The position numbers were made by a program, and so were the translations under genes. The notes beneath the pieces are model-generated. The model did no database searches. It was not told the DNA's origin and was given only the letters and a program-made list of their open reading frames with translations. From Rachycentron canadum (taxonomy: Eukaryota; Chordata; Actinopteri; Carangiformes; Rachycentridae): a stretch of 64,000 bases of DNA. The stretch lies in contig CM076656.1 of the NCBI GenBank assembly GCA_038496675.1, positions 21,683,836-21,747,835 of the forward strand, read 5' to 3'. Shown piece by piece: positions 38,001 through 50,699 of the stretch (positions are counted from its first letter, which is position 1; each line of letters starts with the position of its first letter).

Positions 38001-39885
38001 CATTCCCTGTGAATGATATCACTATTGATGAAAATGCATGAACACTTGTTCACAGGCCCAACCTTTCACAGACTGCAGTGGCTCTTCCCTGAAGAGACTG
38101 TACTCTTGAATTGTTTAACTCTCCCTCTCTCCGTCTCCCTCTCTCTCTCCCTCTCTCTCTGTCGACTATTCCCACAACATGACACAGGCATGAGCCCCGT
38201 GTCGCCGAGGAGTCAAGCTGCCTCAGTCCTGCAACAACGGTCCCTAATCCAGTGGTGTTTTCAAAGCAAGATGAAGGGGCAATGGGGTGCACACGGGTGC
38301 AGATTTTAGTGGAGCAGCTAAGCTATGGTAAAATATTTGTACCCAACAGAGCACAAATTTAGGAACAGCACGTTCCACTCCACTAGACGCCATTTTTAGG
38401 GTGTGTGAATATATGGATGACACTGCCTTTTGTCAAACTGGGTGTGTGCTTATTTTAAATATTGTGCCTGTTAGAAGGAATGTAAGAAAAAAAAAAAATC
38501 AACACAGTCAGTTTCAATACTGACAGTGAAGCTAAAACTACGCTTCCAAGATCTATAGGTTTTATTCATGAAAATATTCATTTAATGAATAAAAGAAAAC
38601 CTATATTCACCGTCACTGTCAACATAACTGCAACTGAACGATACACTACTATTTTCTATATATATATATATTTAGTACAATATATATTTACTATTTTTAT
38701 TACAATTATTTTTTAATATTACAGCCTGTGAACCACATAATAGTAAAAAAAAAATAAGATAATAATAATAATGGTGATGATGATAATAATAATATTTTTG
38801 CTTCTAATATCTTACCTGTTTTCTCTTCATTCCACAGGGAAACTAAACTAAATGGATCTAGATCCATTTTGCCCACAGAGGCTGCTGCGCGCTCACTGAC
38901 TGCCATTTGCAGGCCTCTGAAGCTCCATTAGTTGGCTTGGTGAGCTCCAGCTATGTAGCCTCACGGGACAGCAAATAACAGCTCCGCTGAAGGCTCTTTG
39001 TGAGATGACCAATTGTACATTTGTGGGAGAAAGCCCACCGCCAAAAAAAGAACTCCATTGTGATTGTCCACATTCAACGAAACGGAGGCTTATTCTTCCC
39101 CATTTTTGACTTCCGTGCCATATTTGCAAGTGATGAAAATGAAATGGTGGAGACCAAAGGGTATTTCTGTTGAGGGGTGGGCGATATTTATCTCTTTGGG
39201 TTTGTTTACCTTTTTTCACCGGCAGGAATATTAACAGGAATCCAACATTTAGTGCTGCAGTAATCCCAGTGATTAAGACCTGCTGACAGTTGAAGGTAAA
39301 GTTTATTGTTACTCTGGGACCCAGGGTGCACTGCCATATTAAAAACTGGCTCTGCATGCAGAGCTGGCCGTGAAAGCAGACACAAGAGACGAGGCGAGAT
39401 CAAAGGGCTGCCCAGTGAGGATCTCACCACTACAGTGGTACTGTTCAGCTGGGAGTTTTGTGTGTCTAGGTGTGTATGTGCTGTGTGAGCGGATCTGTAC
39501 TGTAGACTCTACTCTGAGACATAAAAGCAAACTCCGTAAAAGAGAAGCAAATAAAAAAGGAAGATAAAATATGACCTTCTGTTCGTCATATGAAGACATC
39601 ATAACTGAGGATATAGATATATGAATATATATTAAAAAAAAAAAACTAAAAAAAGATCAAGATGATCATGACCTTCACAGTTTTTAGGCCTGTGGTCATT
39701 TGCTATTTTTTAACTATGAATTTGTCACATTAAATCTGAAAGTAAACGATGTTCTGATATTAATTAATATGTAAAAGTACCTTGGTTCGGTCTATTTTCC
39801 TGAGTTTATTGTACAAAACAAAAAAAGTTTCTAAATAGAGCCAATCCCAACTTGACCTTGGCAAATATTTTTGAACAAGCTCCAC

Positions 39886-39916
<31 letters not shown>

Positions 39917-40016
39917 ATCAAGAAGACAAAAGAGAAACGATTGATTTGAGGGGACAAAAACATGACCCGCACTGCAGTACAGTACCAATCCAAATTCACG
40001 AACATTGTAAAAAAAA

Positions 40017-40072
40017 TAAATAAATAAATAAATAAATAAATGCACTGCATCCATTTTTTTTTTTTTTTTTTT
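40017..40072. repeat. (AAAT)n tetranucleotide repeat plus T-run
   Basis: About six AAAT units (40017-40040), then a 13-nt spacer and a T-run at 40054-40072. Together with the A-run at 39886-39913 this makes an A/T inverted arrangement with a spacer of about 140 bp. Confidence 0.85.
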
Positions 40073-40429
40073 GGCTTACCCCCCCAATGTCCAATCAGAG
40101 GCTCAGGTTGGAAGATGAAAATGCCACTTTTCCTGCAGGCAGCCCCAGGCATGTCATTAGGAGAGGAATTTGATGCCCTGAACAAGCACTTGGAACTATC
40201 AAGTGCAGTGAAAGTGAAAACTCATCAGTTTCTCTCCAAATTTCACCATGTCCTTGACTCGAGTGTTAAAGAGAGAGAGAGCAAGAGAGAGCAAGAGAGA
40301 GAGAGGGGAGAGAGACATAGAGAGGGCCTATAGGATTAGGCCTTTAGGTGTCACTGTACTTTCAAGAATCCGTCTTGCACCCTCACACAAACGCATGCAC
40401 TCACACACTGTAACAAAATGGTGTCACGT

Positions 40430-40640
40430 TGGGGCATCTATTGTTCAAGAACGCTGGGTTTGGCTTTCAATCTGTTGTGGCGACACAGAGAGGGCCCTGT
40501 GCTCCACTGAGCTCCCTTCTCCAGGGACGGATGATTAATGGCCGAAGCAACAACTTTGGAGTTGTTCACAAAATCAAATTTCTCACTGAGACGTCAATCC
40601 AAACCCCAACTTTGACTGCCATTGAGTTTTGTTGTCCCCG
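40430..40640. promoter_or_regulatory. Candidate enhancer-like element
   Basis: A non-repetitive block containing cggatgattaatggccgaag (homeodomain-like ATTAATGG), caacaactttggagttgtt (imperfect palindrome) and gcaatccaaacccc-like sequence, with ccattgagttttgttg (SOX-like CATTG). No splice-bounded frame. Confidence 0.3.
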
Positions 40641-42962
40641 GTGAGCAAATTTAACTCCTTTTTATTTGCTCAAACCTTCAATCTCTCCATTTTTTATTTT
40701 TTTTCCCCCTCCTCCAAATGTTCCACATTCCCACAACTGCACGAAAACTGCAAGGATGCTTAACATATCGAGCAATGACTTTATAAGGTGTAATTGCAAC
40801 AAATTATACCAGCGTTTACATGTAATATACCTTGTAATTCCATTCGCACAGAATAAAATGCCTTTTTGAAAAAGCAGAGGAAAGTAGGAAAAAACAAGAG
40901 ATGAAAAGAGGCTTTTTAAAGTCTCAACATTACACATTCAACACTGCAAGAACAAAGCAGTGCCATAAATACATCCATATGCTCTCTGTTTGTGGCTACG
41001 CATATTTCTATTCAAGGAATAACATGCGGTTTTATGCTGAAAGACTTACTATTCAGAAAATAACCTTTGTAGATGAGAAGATTTGAAACAGTTTTTTTCC
41101 TTGCCTTCATCCCTCCTCCTTCCCTTTTCTGTGCTTCCTCTCCCTCTCTCCCTCTTTCACTCCCAGCATGATTTTACTGCTGTATCACCCCATATAGAGA
41201 TCTGATGTCTATCCTGCATTCAAGACTAATCAGCCCTAGCATTGTTACGTTATTAATATTCAGACAAAAAAAAAAAAAAAAAGGAAAAAAAAAAAAAAAA
41301 AAGGAGGCAGGCCTGAGCAACAGCAACGACAAACGCAGTCCCAATGACAACAAATACCGACTGTAAACACACGGTAGTAAACACAACAGACAGTTTTGAG
41401 TCACTTATTCGAGGGGGCGGGGGAGTGAAGGGAGACCTAGTTAGACGAGGTCTCTCCAAAATTTGTGCAGCTATTTGTTGGGGGCTGCTCGTGTCGAAGA
41501 AATGTCACCTCAGGAGGCTCGGTGTTGTCACGCCGTTCCTTCCTTCTCTTCTTCAGGTTCGTACAGGCCACGCTTTGTGTGGCTGAGAGCAACCGGCGGA
41601 GGCTGCAAATGGGGCCAAAGCACCGGTGGGCGGCTCACTGAAGAACATTAAAAATATAACGTGAGGTTATCTATCAGTCCTGGGCAGGAGAGACAGCCGC
41701 TGTCTGACATACTCAATAAACAAGCACATCTCACACAAACGGCAGCTGGCTATTCCCACAATGTAAATCAAATGAATGAACATTTTTACCCCCACCAGCC
41801 CTGCAGCCCTTGACTTTTTACCCTGCCAACCTGCTTTTTGCATCACCGTTGCAATGTTTTTTGTTTTTTTGTTTTTTTTTCTTCTTTATCAAAGAAAAAG
41901 CTAAAAAGCCAATGTTGTTTCGGGGGGAAAAACGGCTCTGCCTGCTGAGCTGAAGAGAACACTTCTGACACGATTCGGGTAAGGTGAGGACACCGCACTC
42001 TGCCCTGCTCTGCTCTGCTTGGGATTTTGCTACAAGCTCTTAAAACCATTCAACAAAGATGGTAAAGGAGCAAGCACAAATAGCAGTTTTCTCCCTTTTC
42101 TTCTCTCTCTCCCCTTCTATTCCCCCCCCCCCTTGCTACTTTATGCTCCTGTTGGAAATTAGCTGGAAGACAAAGAAGCCATGTGTTGCTACATGGCACG
42201 CTTACTGTACCAGTGTGGTTGGGATTTCCGGTGCACGACCTTCCAGGCATGGCTGCACAGGTAATTAAAACTCATTTGGATTCTTTCTACATCTCTGCTG
42301 ACAGGGCTGTTTGGGGCGAGACTTTAGGAGACAAAGGTAGCTTGGCACAGCTTCACCGGGGTACAGGGCCGAGGTGACTCCGACTGAGCATGTGTGGGAG
42401 AGAAAGAAGAAAGGAAGTGAGGAAGAATGTGGATGTTCAATGAGGTGAGTAAAGTGTGTATGTGTGAATAGAGTAGTCAGGAGGGTTTAGGGGCCAGTGT
42501 GTTTAAGCAGAGATAGGCAGCAGTCTGTACAGCAGGCTTTCTGACCTACATTGAGGTGGGAAAGAGTGATAAACAGAGAAAAAGAGTAAGGGCAAGCAGA
42601 GGAGAGGAGGATGGGAAGGGTTAGGGGATGAAAGAAGAAAGGAATATGTGATAAAGGGGTGAGAGATAGAGGTGAAAGGAGGAATAAAAGATGATGAGAA
42701 GTAGGGAGGGGGGAGAGAAGAAATCCTAAAGAAATAAAAAAGGAAGCAGGAGAAAAAGTGTTGGGTTTCAAATCCAGCGCTCCCGACAGCGGCATGCCAG
42801 ATGACCTTGGGCATGTCACGCTGCCATCTGTTCTCCCTGTCTGGCCTGTCAACATACCTCTAACTCCAGTTAAAACATGACATTCCAGCTTCCTTATACA
42901 CCGAGGGGCAGCCGTCGTCACCCCGAGCGAGCGAGATAGAGAGACACAGGCAGAGAAGGGGG

Positions 42963-42988
<26 letters not shown>
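42963..42988. repeat. (GA)n repeat followed by GGGA units
   Basis: Thirteen GA units followed by gggagggagggagggaagg. The strand is purine-only for about 55 bp. Confidence 0.93.
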
Positions 42989-42995
<7 letters not shown>

Positions 42996-43689
42996 AGGGA
43001 GGGAAGGAGCGAGTGACGGAAGATCCGGGGAGGAATCATGAGACGGAGGCAGGGGAGAGAGAGATACAGTACAGGCAAGAAAGGGAGTGACCTTTTCGCC
43101 AACAGCCCATCTTTATGAGCTGATATTGTTATCAATGTATTACTCCCTGGATGGCCACTAGAGCTACAATAACGCCATTGAACCGACAGTCCATCATCAT
43201 AGGACAAAGAGGGGTGCTAACACTGGTATCCTATGGGGCACTGGGTTGCAACTGATTGCACTCATAAATGAGCATGGCTCTCATAAAATCATGTGGTAAC
43301 TGCTTAGCGGTGCACAGGGTGATGGCTTTTGTTATCAACAGCTCGGGCGGCGCGCAGGCTGCCTGTTTGCTGTGGCGTCCGGGTGGCCGACACGTGCTTT
43401 CAGATGCGAGGTTAATCATGCATCCGGTGAAATGTGTTATTGCGACAGGGACGGTCGGGAGGAAGAGGGAAGCAGTTAAATTATTTTTCCAATTTTTGTT
43501 TGCGTTTTTTTTTTTTTTTCCCCCCCTTCCTCATTGTTTATTCCAATATGAGGATTTTCTAGAAGCACCAACATTTTATTTTTTTCCTCCCAATCTTTAA
43601 AACGTGAGGGTAGAGCTAATTTTTTATTAAGATTTATTCTGGCAGCTGGAGAGGACAGAGCTCTGATGGGTTTCGATCTTAGCACAGCA

Positions 43690-44260
43690 GCAGGCTCGCG
43701 GGGCAGCGGGCCACGTAACTATCCCTGGGCACATGTTTATCGTCTTTTATATGTGCCAATAAATGCCCTTTAATTGTTAATGACTTGGGCTGGGTGTGTG
43801 CATGGTAAAACCTTAAGGTTGCTGCCAGAACATGAAACACTGTGCAGCAAATTTAGAAATAACTAAAAATAAATATGAAGGAATATCCAGGGAGGACTTT
43901 GATTTTTTTCTCCTGACTCTTCTTCCATGAAAATGCACATTCACGACCATTCCCTATAGCTCAACAGTGGCTCATGTTCCCAAATATCGATTGAGCTGTC
44001 TTGGGCCAGAAGTATAAGAATTACGTGATTGTTCGAACAGAGGTGCATTTCTTTTTGAGATATTAAAAACCTGCACCAATAGGTTTCTCAAGTTCATCAT
44101 ACTCATCACCGGAGAGCCACAGATTACTAGTCTGTTTTAATGAGCTGCTATCGGCTGGCTTCTCATGCCCTAAAGCAAACGTTTGGTGGCCTGCAAAGTG
44201 AAGATGGAGGGATTTGGATCTTTATGACGGTTAATCATCACCCTAATCTACAGAAGTGTG
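43690..44260. promoter_or_regulatory. Candidate cluster of enhancer-like sequence
   Basis: A long, complex, balanced-composition stretch without simple repeats or significant ORFs. It includes ctttaattgttaatgacttg (homeodomain and SOX-like cores adjacent, about 43770-43789), ttttaatgagctgctatcgg and tgacggttaatcatcaccc (about 44226-44244). Function is inferred from composition and motifs only. Confidence 0.33.
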
Positions 44261-45473
44261 TCCCGAGCAGAAAGTTCTGCGACCTGAAATATATTTTGAG
44301 TTTGTCTAGAGACTGAGAGGGACTCAGGGATCAAGCTTCTTAAATGTATTGATGGTATTAGTCCTGTGTCTGTTAAATTAAGTCCCCAGACGTTGCCTAT
44401 GGCAGGTTTTGGATAAGTGGCACTGGCCCATTAACTTCACAGGGAGGGAGGATGTATTCAAAGCAACCAGCTAAATGGCCACATCCCAATGAATATGGAG
44501 TATGTTTGGACTGCCACCTTTCTTTGGGGATTCAAAGGTGAAACAGAGGAAATGAGCAGAGGAGAGACAGAGAAAAGTCTGCTATTTGGGTCAAGGAAAT
44601 ACCTGGAAAAAAAAGAAAAAGGAAAAAAAAAAAAAAGAAAGAAAAATCAGTAAAATAATCCCTTCTACCAGAAGCTACTTAAATCATTATCGAGCTCTTT
44701 TCGGGGCAACGTTTTACTTCCACCCTTAATGTATTCATTTTCAGTTCCTGAGCAAAGCATCCCTGTTCACTTTCTGCTGCCAAGTGAGGTGAGGTGACGA
44801 GCTGACGTTAAAGAACAACTTAACAGAAAGCATCGTGGGTCTGTGCCAATAACCAGAGAGATAATGACATCTGTGAGGAAATTCCCTCCCAATTATGAAT
44901 GGAATAATTACATTTCAAGTTGCAGACTGAAAAATACAGTCGCTTCCACAGTTCTCCTCACATAACCCCACGCCCTGCCAAATAACAGCATACTTTACTC
45001 GCAGTCCTGACACTCTGGGGATTAGGGGAGGTAATTCTACAAAGACCATGCCTCACGCTCTCCTCCTCATCCTTCACTGACTGATACGTAAGGGAAGTGG
45101 GACCCTGACCCGCTCCTGACTTGGGGAAATTGCTGTGACCTCTCTGTGTTTTTGGGAGGAAGCCAGACCTGGCACATAGACGCCGGGTGCTGTGGCAGCC
45201 TCTTCTGACCCCGAGGACCTTTAGTTGGCAAACCCCCCCTTCGGCCATTTATTCACACACATGTAGCTCCTGCTGGATGGATTGGGTTACCCCTTAGAAG
45301 CGGTGGCTGCCTCTGTTTTGCATCGCTTCCCTATTTTCATCCTGGGAGCCGAGGAATGCCCCCGTCATTAACACCAGCAGCCTGCCTGTACCGGCAGCTA
45401 AAAGGTCGACATTCATAAGAGCCACCCTGGAAACCAGATGTGCTTGTGCTGTGAGAATATATGTGCACATGTA

Positions 45474-45540
<67 letters not shown>

Positions 45541-47170
45541 CAGTGAAATTTTAAGTTTTCAGGAGCAGTGGATCGGGCCATGTGTGTGCCTGAGCCCCCA
45601 GGGCCTTCGTGGTGCACAGGTCACCCAAGAAAAAGTGGCAGTGGGGGTGGGAGGATCACACACTCCTACACACTCTTGGGAAAACAGGTATGTGCATTTA
45701 ACATTTCATCAGACTACTATGAACCTCCCAAAAAGGGTTGCAGACTGGATGACCTTGGTTTTTTTTTCGCCAGTCTTTGCAGCTTTTGATTTTTATTATT
45801 TGAGAAAAATACAAAAAAAAAAAAATAAAATAAAAAAGTTTCCCGGCTTTCCTAAAAGGCCTCTAGACTTTCAGATGTTTTTGGTTCTATTTAAGTTTGG
45901 AGATGTCACCCACTGAGAAAACCACTAGAAAATAGTCTCTAATAAAAACTGTTGAAAGCAACAAGTAACCCGGGCATTGTTTCCATCAAGACACATTGAT
46001 GATGAGATTTTCCAGTGTAATCCTTCAATAGGGTGGTGGCAGAAATCTAAGCTGCAAATATGTCAAAACCACAGCAAATAAAACCAAGACCGTCTGCATT
46101 GTTTGAGAATGGGAAATGTTTTTCTTGTGATTTTGGTAAACTAGCTGTTTTTTTTAACTTGTTGCACATCCACGGACGTCCATGCCCATAGTTTTTCCCA
46201 GGTTTGGATTAAAAACCCAAAATACTGGCAGACCATGGTTTAGCCATTAGACCTTTCCAATTGGTTTCCCACGGGTCTGTAATATTTACAATTTTCAAAC
46301 ACTATGATTCCTCTAAATTTAGTCTGTGGGAGTCACCAAGGTAATCTTCATTAGCTGAATATCATACCTGGGAAATACCGCTGAACATAAGTTATTAAAT
46401 ACACCATAAGACGTCTTGAAATAGTCAACCGCTCTAATTAGGGAGTTTTAATTCTAGTCTTTAATTCACTTTTCCCACACAAATCCAAGACCGACGACAC
46501 CAAACACTGCCAACTAATCTTTGCCACCCACAGAAAAACAACACTGCTGCCAGAAGTAAAACAAAATGAAAATACACTGAATACGTTTCAGAGTCAATTA
46601 TTTTCTTCCAGTGAGAACCCTGCTAACACTGGGCAGAACTATCCCATTTTGAAGTGGCAATCCATTTTGGCTAAGTGATGTCATGCAGCCTGTCACGTTA
46701 GTCTGTGTGAGGCAGTGGGCCTATCCCTCATCTCAGCGGCCGCTCGCTCACGGTGGGGACAAACGACATTTCTTTCTCATTTGGAAGGAAATAACGGGGC
46801 CAGAAACTGCGCTGGCAGCCAAACAGAAACTGTGCCCAGAGCTACACTCAACCAAGGACGCCAGCCAGTCTTTGTTTCTTTCTTTTTCTTTTTTTTTTTT
46901 TTTTTTTTTTTTTTCCCCAAGTAACACTAGAAAAGCTGTGTCGATGTGCTCTGATATGACTGGGGGTTATTCCACCTTCTAAGTTGATCTTAGTTGTTTC
47001 AAGCTGGCCATGTGTTCACGGCACCTGGGCAGCCATTTCCACTGAACCACAAAAACAGTAGCAGCGACTTTAGTTGGGGAATAGCGAGCCCCTTAGCCCA
47101 TTTAGGTCAGTACAGTCACATCTATTCCCTCTTTTCCAATTTTCATGACCTGCACATGGGAATCCTTATG
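44261..47170. other. Intergenic, no gene seen
   Basis: Mixed unique and simple sequence with A-runs (about 44608-44640), a long GT repeat (45477-45537), A-rich sequence (about 45811-45838) and a T-run (about 46889-46914). Chance ORFs through the GT repeat were ignored. Confidence 0.5.
45477..45537. repeat. Long (GT)n microsatellite
   Basis: About 30 GT units with almost no interruption. It is likely polymorphic and has alternating purine-pyrimidine (Z-DNA-prone) character. Confidence 0.95.
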
Positions 47171-47179
47171 CCAGAGACA

Positions 47180-47420
47180 GCTTCATTATTATCGTGCCTT
47201 GCACAGAGCTCAATGGCAGGATATTACATAGAGAAGCATATAACAGCTGAGCAATTTGAGCTGGGCAGCTGGGCATGCAGGTATTGTAATTTTAATTCCC
47301 ATCTCAATTCCCACGTCCCTGTACAGTGGGCTGTTGAAGGTAACGTTTTATTTTGAAAATGCTCTGCGTGCTGAGACTGTGAGGGATCCAGAGAAGCAGG
47401 TGATGTGGTTTCACACGGCG
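47180..47420. promoter_or_regulatory. Candidate enhancer-like element
   Basis: A unique-looking block with cattattatcgtgcctt, gctgagcaatttgagctggg and tgtaattttaattcccatct (homeodomain-like TTTAATT). No coding signal. Confidence 0.28.
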
Positions 47421-47719
47421 TTTTTGCTCAAATTATAAAACTTCTTGCATACATTCTGAGAAACTGTCAAACCTACACCACATAGACTGTTATAATAATA
47501 AAAAAAAAAGAAAAAAAATGATAAAACTAATGCATGCTCAGCATTTTTCTGCTGTGGCAATGAACACTTCAAAAATAATTACCTGCCAACCAAAACCTTA
47601 CCAAAGTACTCTCACTAAGGAGAATAATCTAAGAAGTCCAAAGCCAGCATTACCAAAAATTGAGAGCTTTTTTTTTTTTTTAATCCCGTATCATTCAAAT
47701 ACATGATAGCTTCTGCTTC

Positions 47720-47990
47720 CATCATCACATTTGTGGAGTAAAATGCCTCCCTGTTATCCGCCATCTAAATGGCCATTAGCTGGACTAACCCAATTAGCGG
47801 AACAAGATCTAACACAGCCGTCCATTGTCCTTCCATCACAGGAAACGGTAGAGGTTCGCTGCATTCTGATCAAATGTATGGTGATTAATGGCTGCGCTCT
47901 CACTATGTTGACAGGCTGCAACAGCTTCAAAATTCAGCCCCACATTGGCGCTACACGTATTTGTCTGTATAACTGACACTTGAAGGAATA
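47720..47990. promoter_or_regulatory. Candidate enhancer-like element
   Basis: A unique block with repeated homeodomain-like cores: ggccattagctgg, cccaattagcgga (CAATTAG) and ggtgattaatggctgcg (ATTAATGG). It also has ctatgttgacaggctg (TGACAG, TALE-type). This is one of the denser homeodomain/TALE clusters in the window. There is no splice-bounded frame. Confidence 0.4.
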
Positions 47991-47999
47991 AATTGGGCA

Positions 48000-50580
48000 A
48001 TAGCTCCATCGCCAACCTGACTACCTATACCCAAATTTTTGATTTTTTTTTTTCTCCCCCCCTTTCTTCCCCCCCCCAAATGAACAACAGGAGCGAGATG
48101 CTGTCAGGGCCACGCTTCCTCCTTGACACCACCAGATCTGTGCTTCGGGAATAATGACCAGGCTAAAAATATTAGAAACTCGGCAGCAAATTGCTTAAAG
48201 GTCGTTTTAATTATACGGATGGGCTGTCGAGCAGTCACGCTTGACAGGAAATAGAAACAAATGATGTAATGGCTGAATGAGGAAATCCCATCTTGCCGGT
48301 AGCTCGGTGGGCACCATCATAGGAAGCTCCTGCGCAAGATGGCAAAGTATGGAAAACGCACAAGAGATGTATTTGGTTCAAATTTTCTGACCTACATTCA
48401 ATTAAGTTTTTTTTTTCCCCCCATTTCCTCACAAAAAATGGCCAGAGTTCTTAAAATCTGAGGCAAGTGGCTGAAATGGATTAAATGCAGAACAGGAGAC
48501 CAAGGTCTGTGTATGTGGGTCACTTTTCTGGCCTCAGACATGTTTTATTTACTCTTCTCTCCCCCCACAACACTTGGTCACAACGTTGTCTGAGACAATT
48601 TTGCCATAGATGAGAATATGAGCTTATGAAAATGAGTGAAACATTAACTTAAATTCATTAAAGGAAATGGGTGCATCTACAGCAGGCTGAAGTGCATTAA
48701 AGCACACGGAGGGAGAGTAAATGTCAGCAGACGAAACCAATCTTGTTCACTGTGGTGCAGATAACGGGGTTTTGTCTGAAACAAAAGAACAGAAAGACCA
48801 AAATAGAAAACAGGAAGGGAAGAGTGAGAGAAATGTGAACAGAAAAGAACAAGAGCAAGAGAGAGAAACTGCTCAGTCTGCCTGAGAGGTGTACTGAAAT
48901 TATCCCCATTTGGAAAAAAAAAAAAAAAAAAAAAGAAAAAAGAAAAAGAAAAGTTTGAGGCACTTATCAAGTCATAAATCTCTGGCGCAGGAATTAAAAA
49001 AAGTAAAAAAGAAATAACAAACACCAAACGTCATGCTGCTTTGAATGTCTGCCGTCTTTCCCCCACACCGCAGGAGTTCAAAAGAATAATAACTTTGCCC
49101 TCACTCATCACCACCAAGAGGAGCGTTAGGGCAGCTCGTAATATTGTTTTTTTTTTTCTTTTTTTTTTTTTAATTAGTAACTCTAATCTGATCATTAAGG
49201 GCAGCAGAAAATCAGCATAGCTATAGTACAACTGTGAACCAGGCTAGTAATTGAAGCGATGGCGGCGTCGTAGTTAGAAAAGTCACATCTGTCTGATAAC
49301 ACTCTCTGCCATCTCCACCAGATTACGTGCTGTGACCAGAAGGCAAAAAGGACGATAATTGAGTAATGTTGTGTGAGAGGGAAAATAAAGCAGCGACAGA
49401 GAGAGAGAGAGAGAGTGAATGAAAGCATTCAGGATCAATATGTTGTGTTCTATATATGCATTTTAGTGCAGCTGCAGGAGCCGAGAGCTTGAAAACACAG
49501 TGGCCAGTATTCAGGGTGAAAAGGTCAAAGCCTCTGACGTCACGTCGCTGTAACAAATCCTGCCTCCTGCAAGGTAAAGACATGCCAGCCAGGGCTAAAG
49601 ACAGTGAGAGCAATAGCTGGAGGGGAAGAGGATGGAGGCTGGATGGAGTGGTACTGTAAGGCCGCTGATGGAGAACAGATGGAAGGATCAGGGGGTTGTG
49701 ATTAGTGCTACATGGGGACCGGGGCCTCTGTGGTGCTCAGTGTCTAGTGGTGGTTGGCCCTGAAGTGGCGTCCTCGGCACCTCGTTCCCCTCCCATGGCA
49801 CCACCGTCACTGGCCAGAGAATCCGCACCACGCCTGCCTGCTCCTCCACGCTCGCCGCGCTCTGCAAACGCGAGACCATTCCTCAGCGTTCTCGCTCTGG
49901 CGTAAACAAGACGTCCCGTTGGCATGAAAGCGTCCCTGAAGGAATTACACGGTTGGGCTCATCGTTTACATCTCCTCCATGCTGGATGAGTCTGAAATTT
50001 ACTCGGAGATGCTGTTTATTATGATGCCGCGTCTTCGTCACATTACTTGCCTTCACTTTTTTTTTAAAAATTTTATCATTGTTATTATTTCAAATCTTTA
50101 ACTTCCTGTACCCGAAGCATTGCTTACCCCCCTCCCACCACCCTGGCAGCTTCAATTCAACCATCACTCAGCACAGCACAATTTCAGCCAGAGCCTCAGC
50201 CGGCTGAATTAGAGTAACTTGAGCTGCTCTAGATTGTAATCAAAGCGAAAATAATGAGTGCAGGACAAAGACCGGCGCTATTACTCTAGCTGGCTTAACA
50301 TTTCTCTCCTTATTTTTTTTCCCCCTTCTGTTTTTGCTCTCTGTCCATTTCATTCTCCCTCAGAGTCCAGCACAAAAACACAAACAGCAGAACAGAGGCA
50401 GGAAATAAAAAGAAAGAGGGCCAAGCAAGCAAAGCTGTTAGGGAAAGAATGAGACAGACAGAGAGTAAAAGGCTAAACAGAGAAAGAGAGTGGGGCAGCG
50501 GGCCTGTACTAGTCTCCACAGCCAGGGACTTGCAAATGAACTAATCACCTGAGGGGATTCTTCTTAGCTTACTTAAACAA
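48000..50580. other. Intergenic, no gene seen
   Basis: Contains T/C runs (about 48040-48075), a long A-run (about 48914-48934), T-runs (about 49146-49170), GA repeats (about 49396-49414) and a GC-richer stretch (49735-49925). A unique block at about 48160-48340 (gtcgttttaattatacggat) could be regulatory. No exon is supported. Confidence 0.5.
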
Positions 50581-50622
50581 CCAGTAAGTTAAACACACAT
50601 GCTTCACAGCCATCATGGCATG

Positions 50623-50626
<4 letters not shown>

Positions 50627-50680
<54 letters not shown>
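50627..50680. repeat. Long (TG)n microsatellite
   Basis: Twenty-seven TG units without interruption, ending in cgtgcacccgtg. Confidence 0.95.
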
Positions 50681-50684
<4 letters not shown>

Positions 50685-50699
50685 CACCCGTGTCCTCAT

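Larger units (their letters stand above)
35031..43600. other. Intergenic, simple-sequence rich, no gene seen
   Basis: Contains A-runs (about 35558-35570, 37850-37863), a CT repeat (about 38125-38160), a TA run (about 38658-38672), a long A-run (39886-39913), an AAAT repeat with a following T-run (40017-40072), GA repeats (40268-40318 and 42963-42988) and a double A-run (about 41265-41302). Unique-looking stretches occur at about 38920-39190, 40430-40640 and 43200-43470. No exon is supported on either strand. Confidence 0.5.

Noticed and set aside
42764..42840. tRNA B-box-like string (ggtttcaaatcc) followed by gaccttgggcatgtcac
   Set aside because: No A box at the right distance and no cloverleaf arms could be found. 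It may be a SINE scrap, but support is too thin.
45461..45916. 151-codon plus-strand ORF
   Set aside because: The first part is Cys-Val encoded by the GT repeat and the rest ends in an A-run; simple-sequence artefact.
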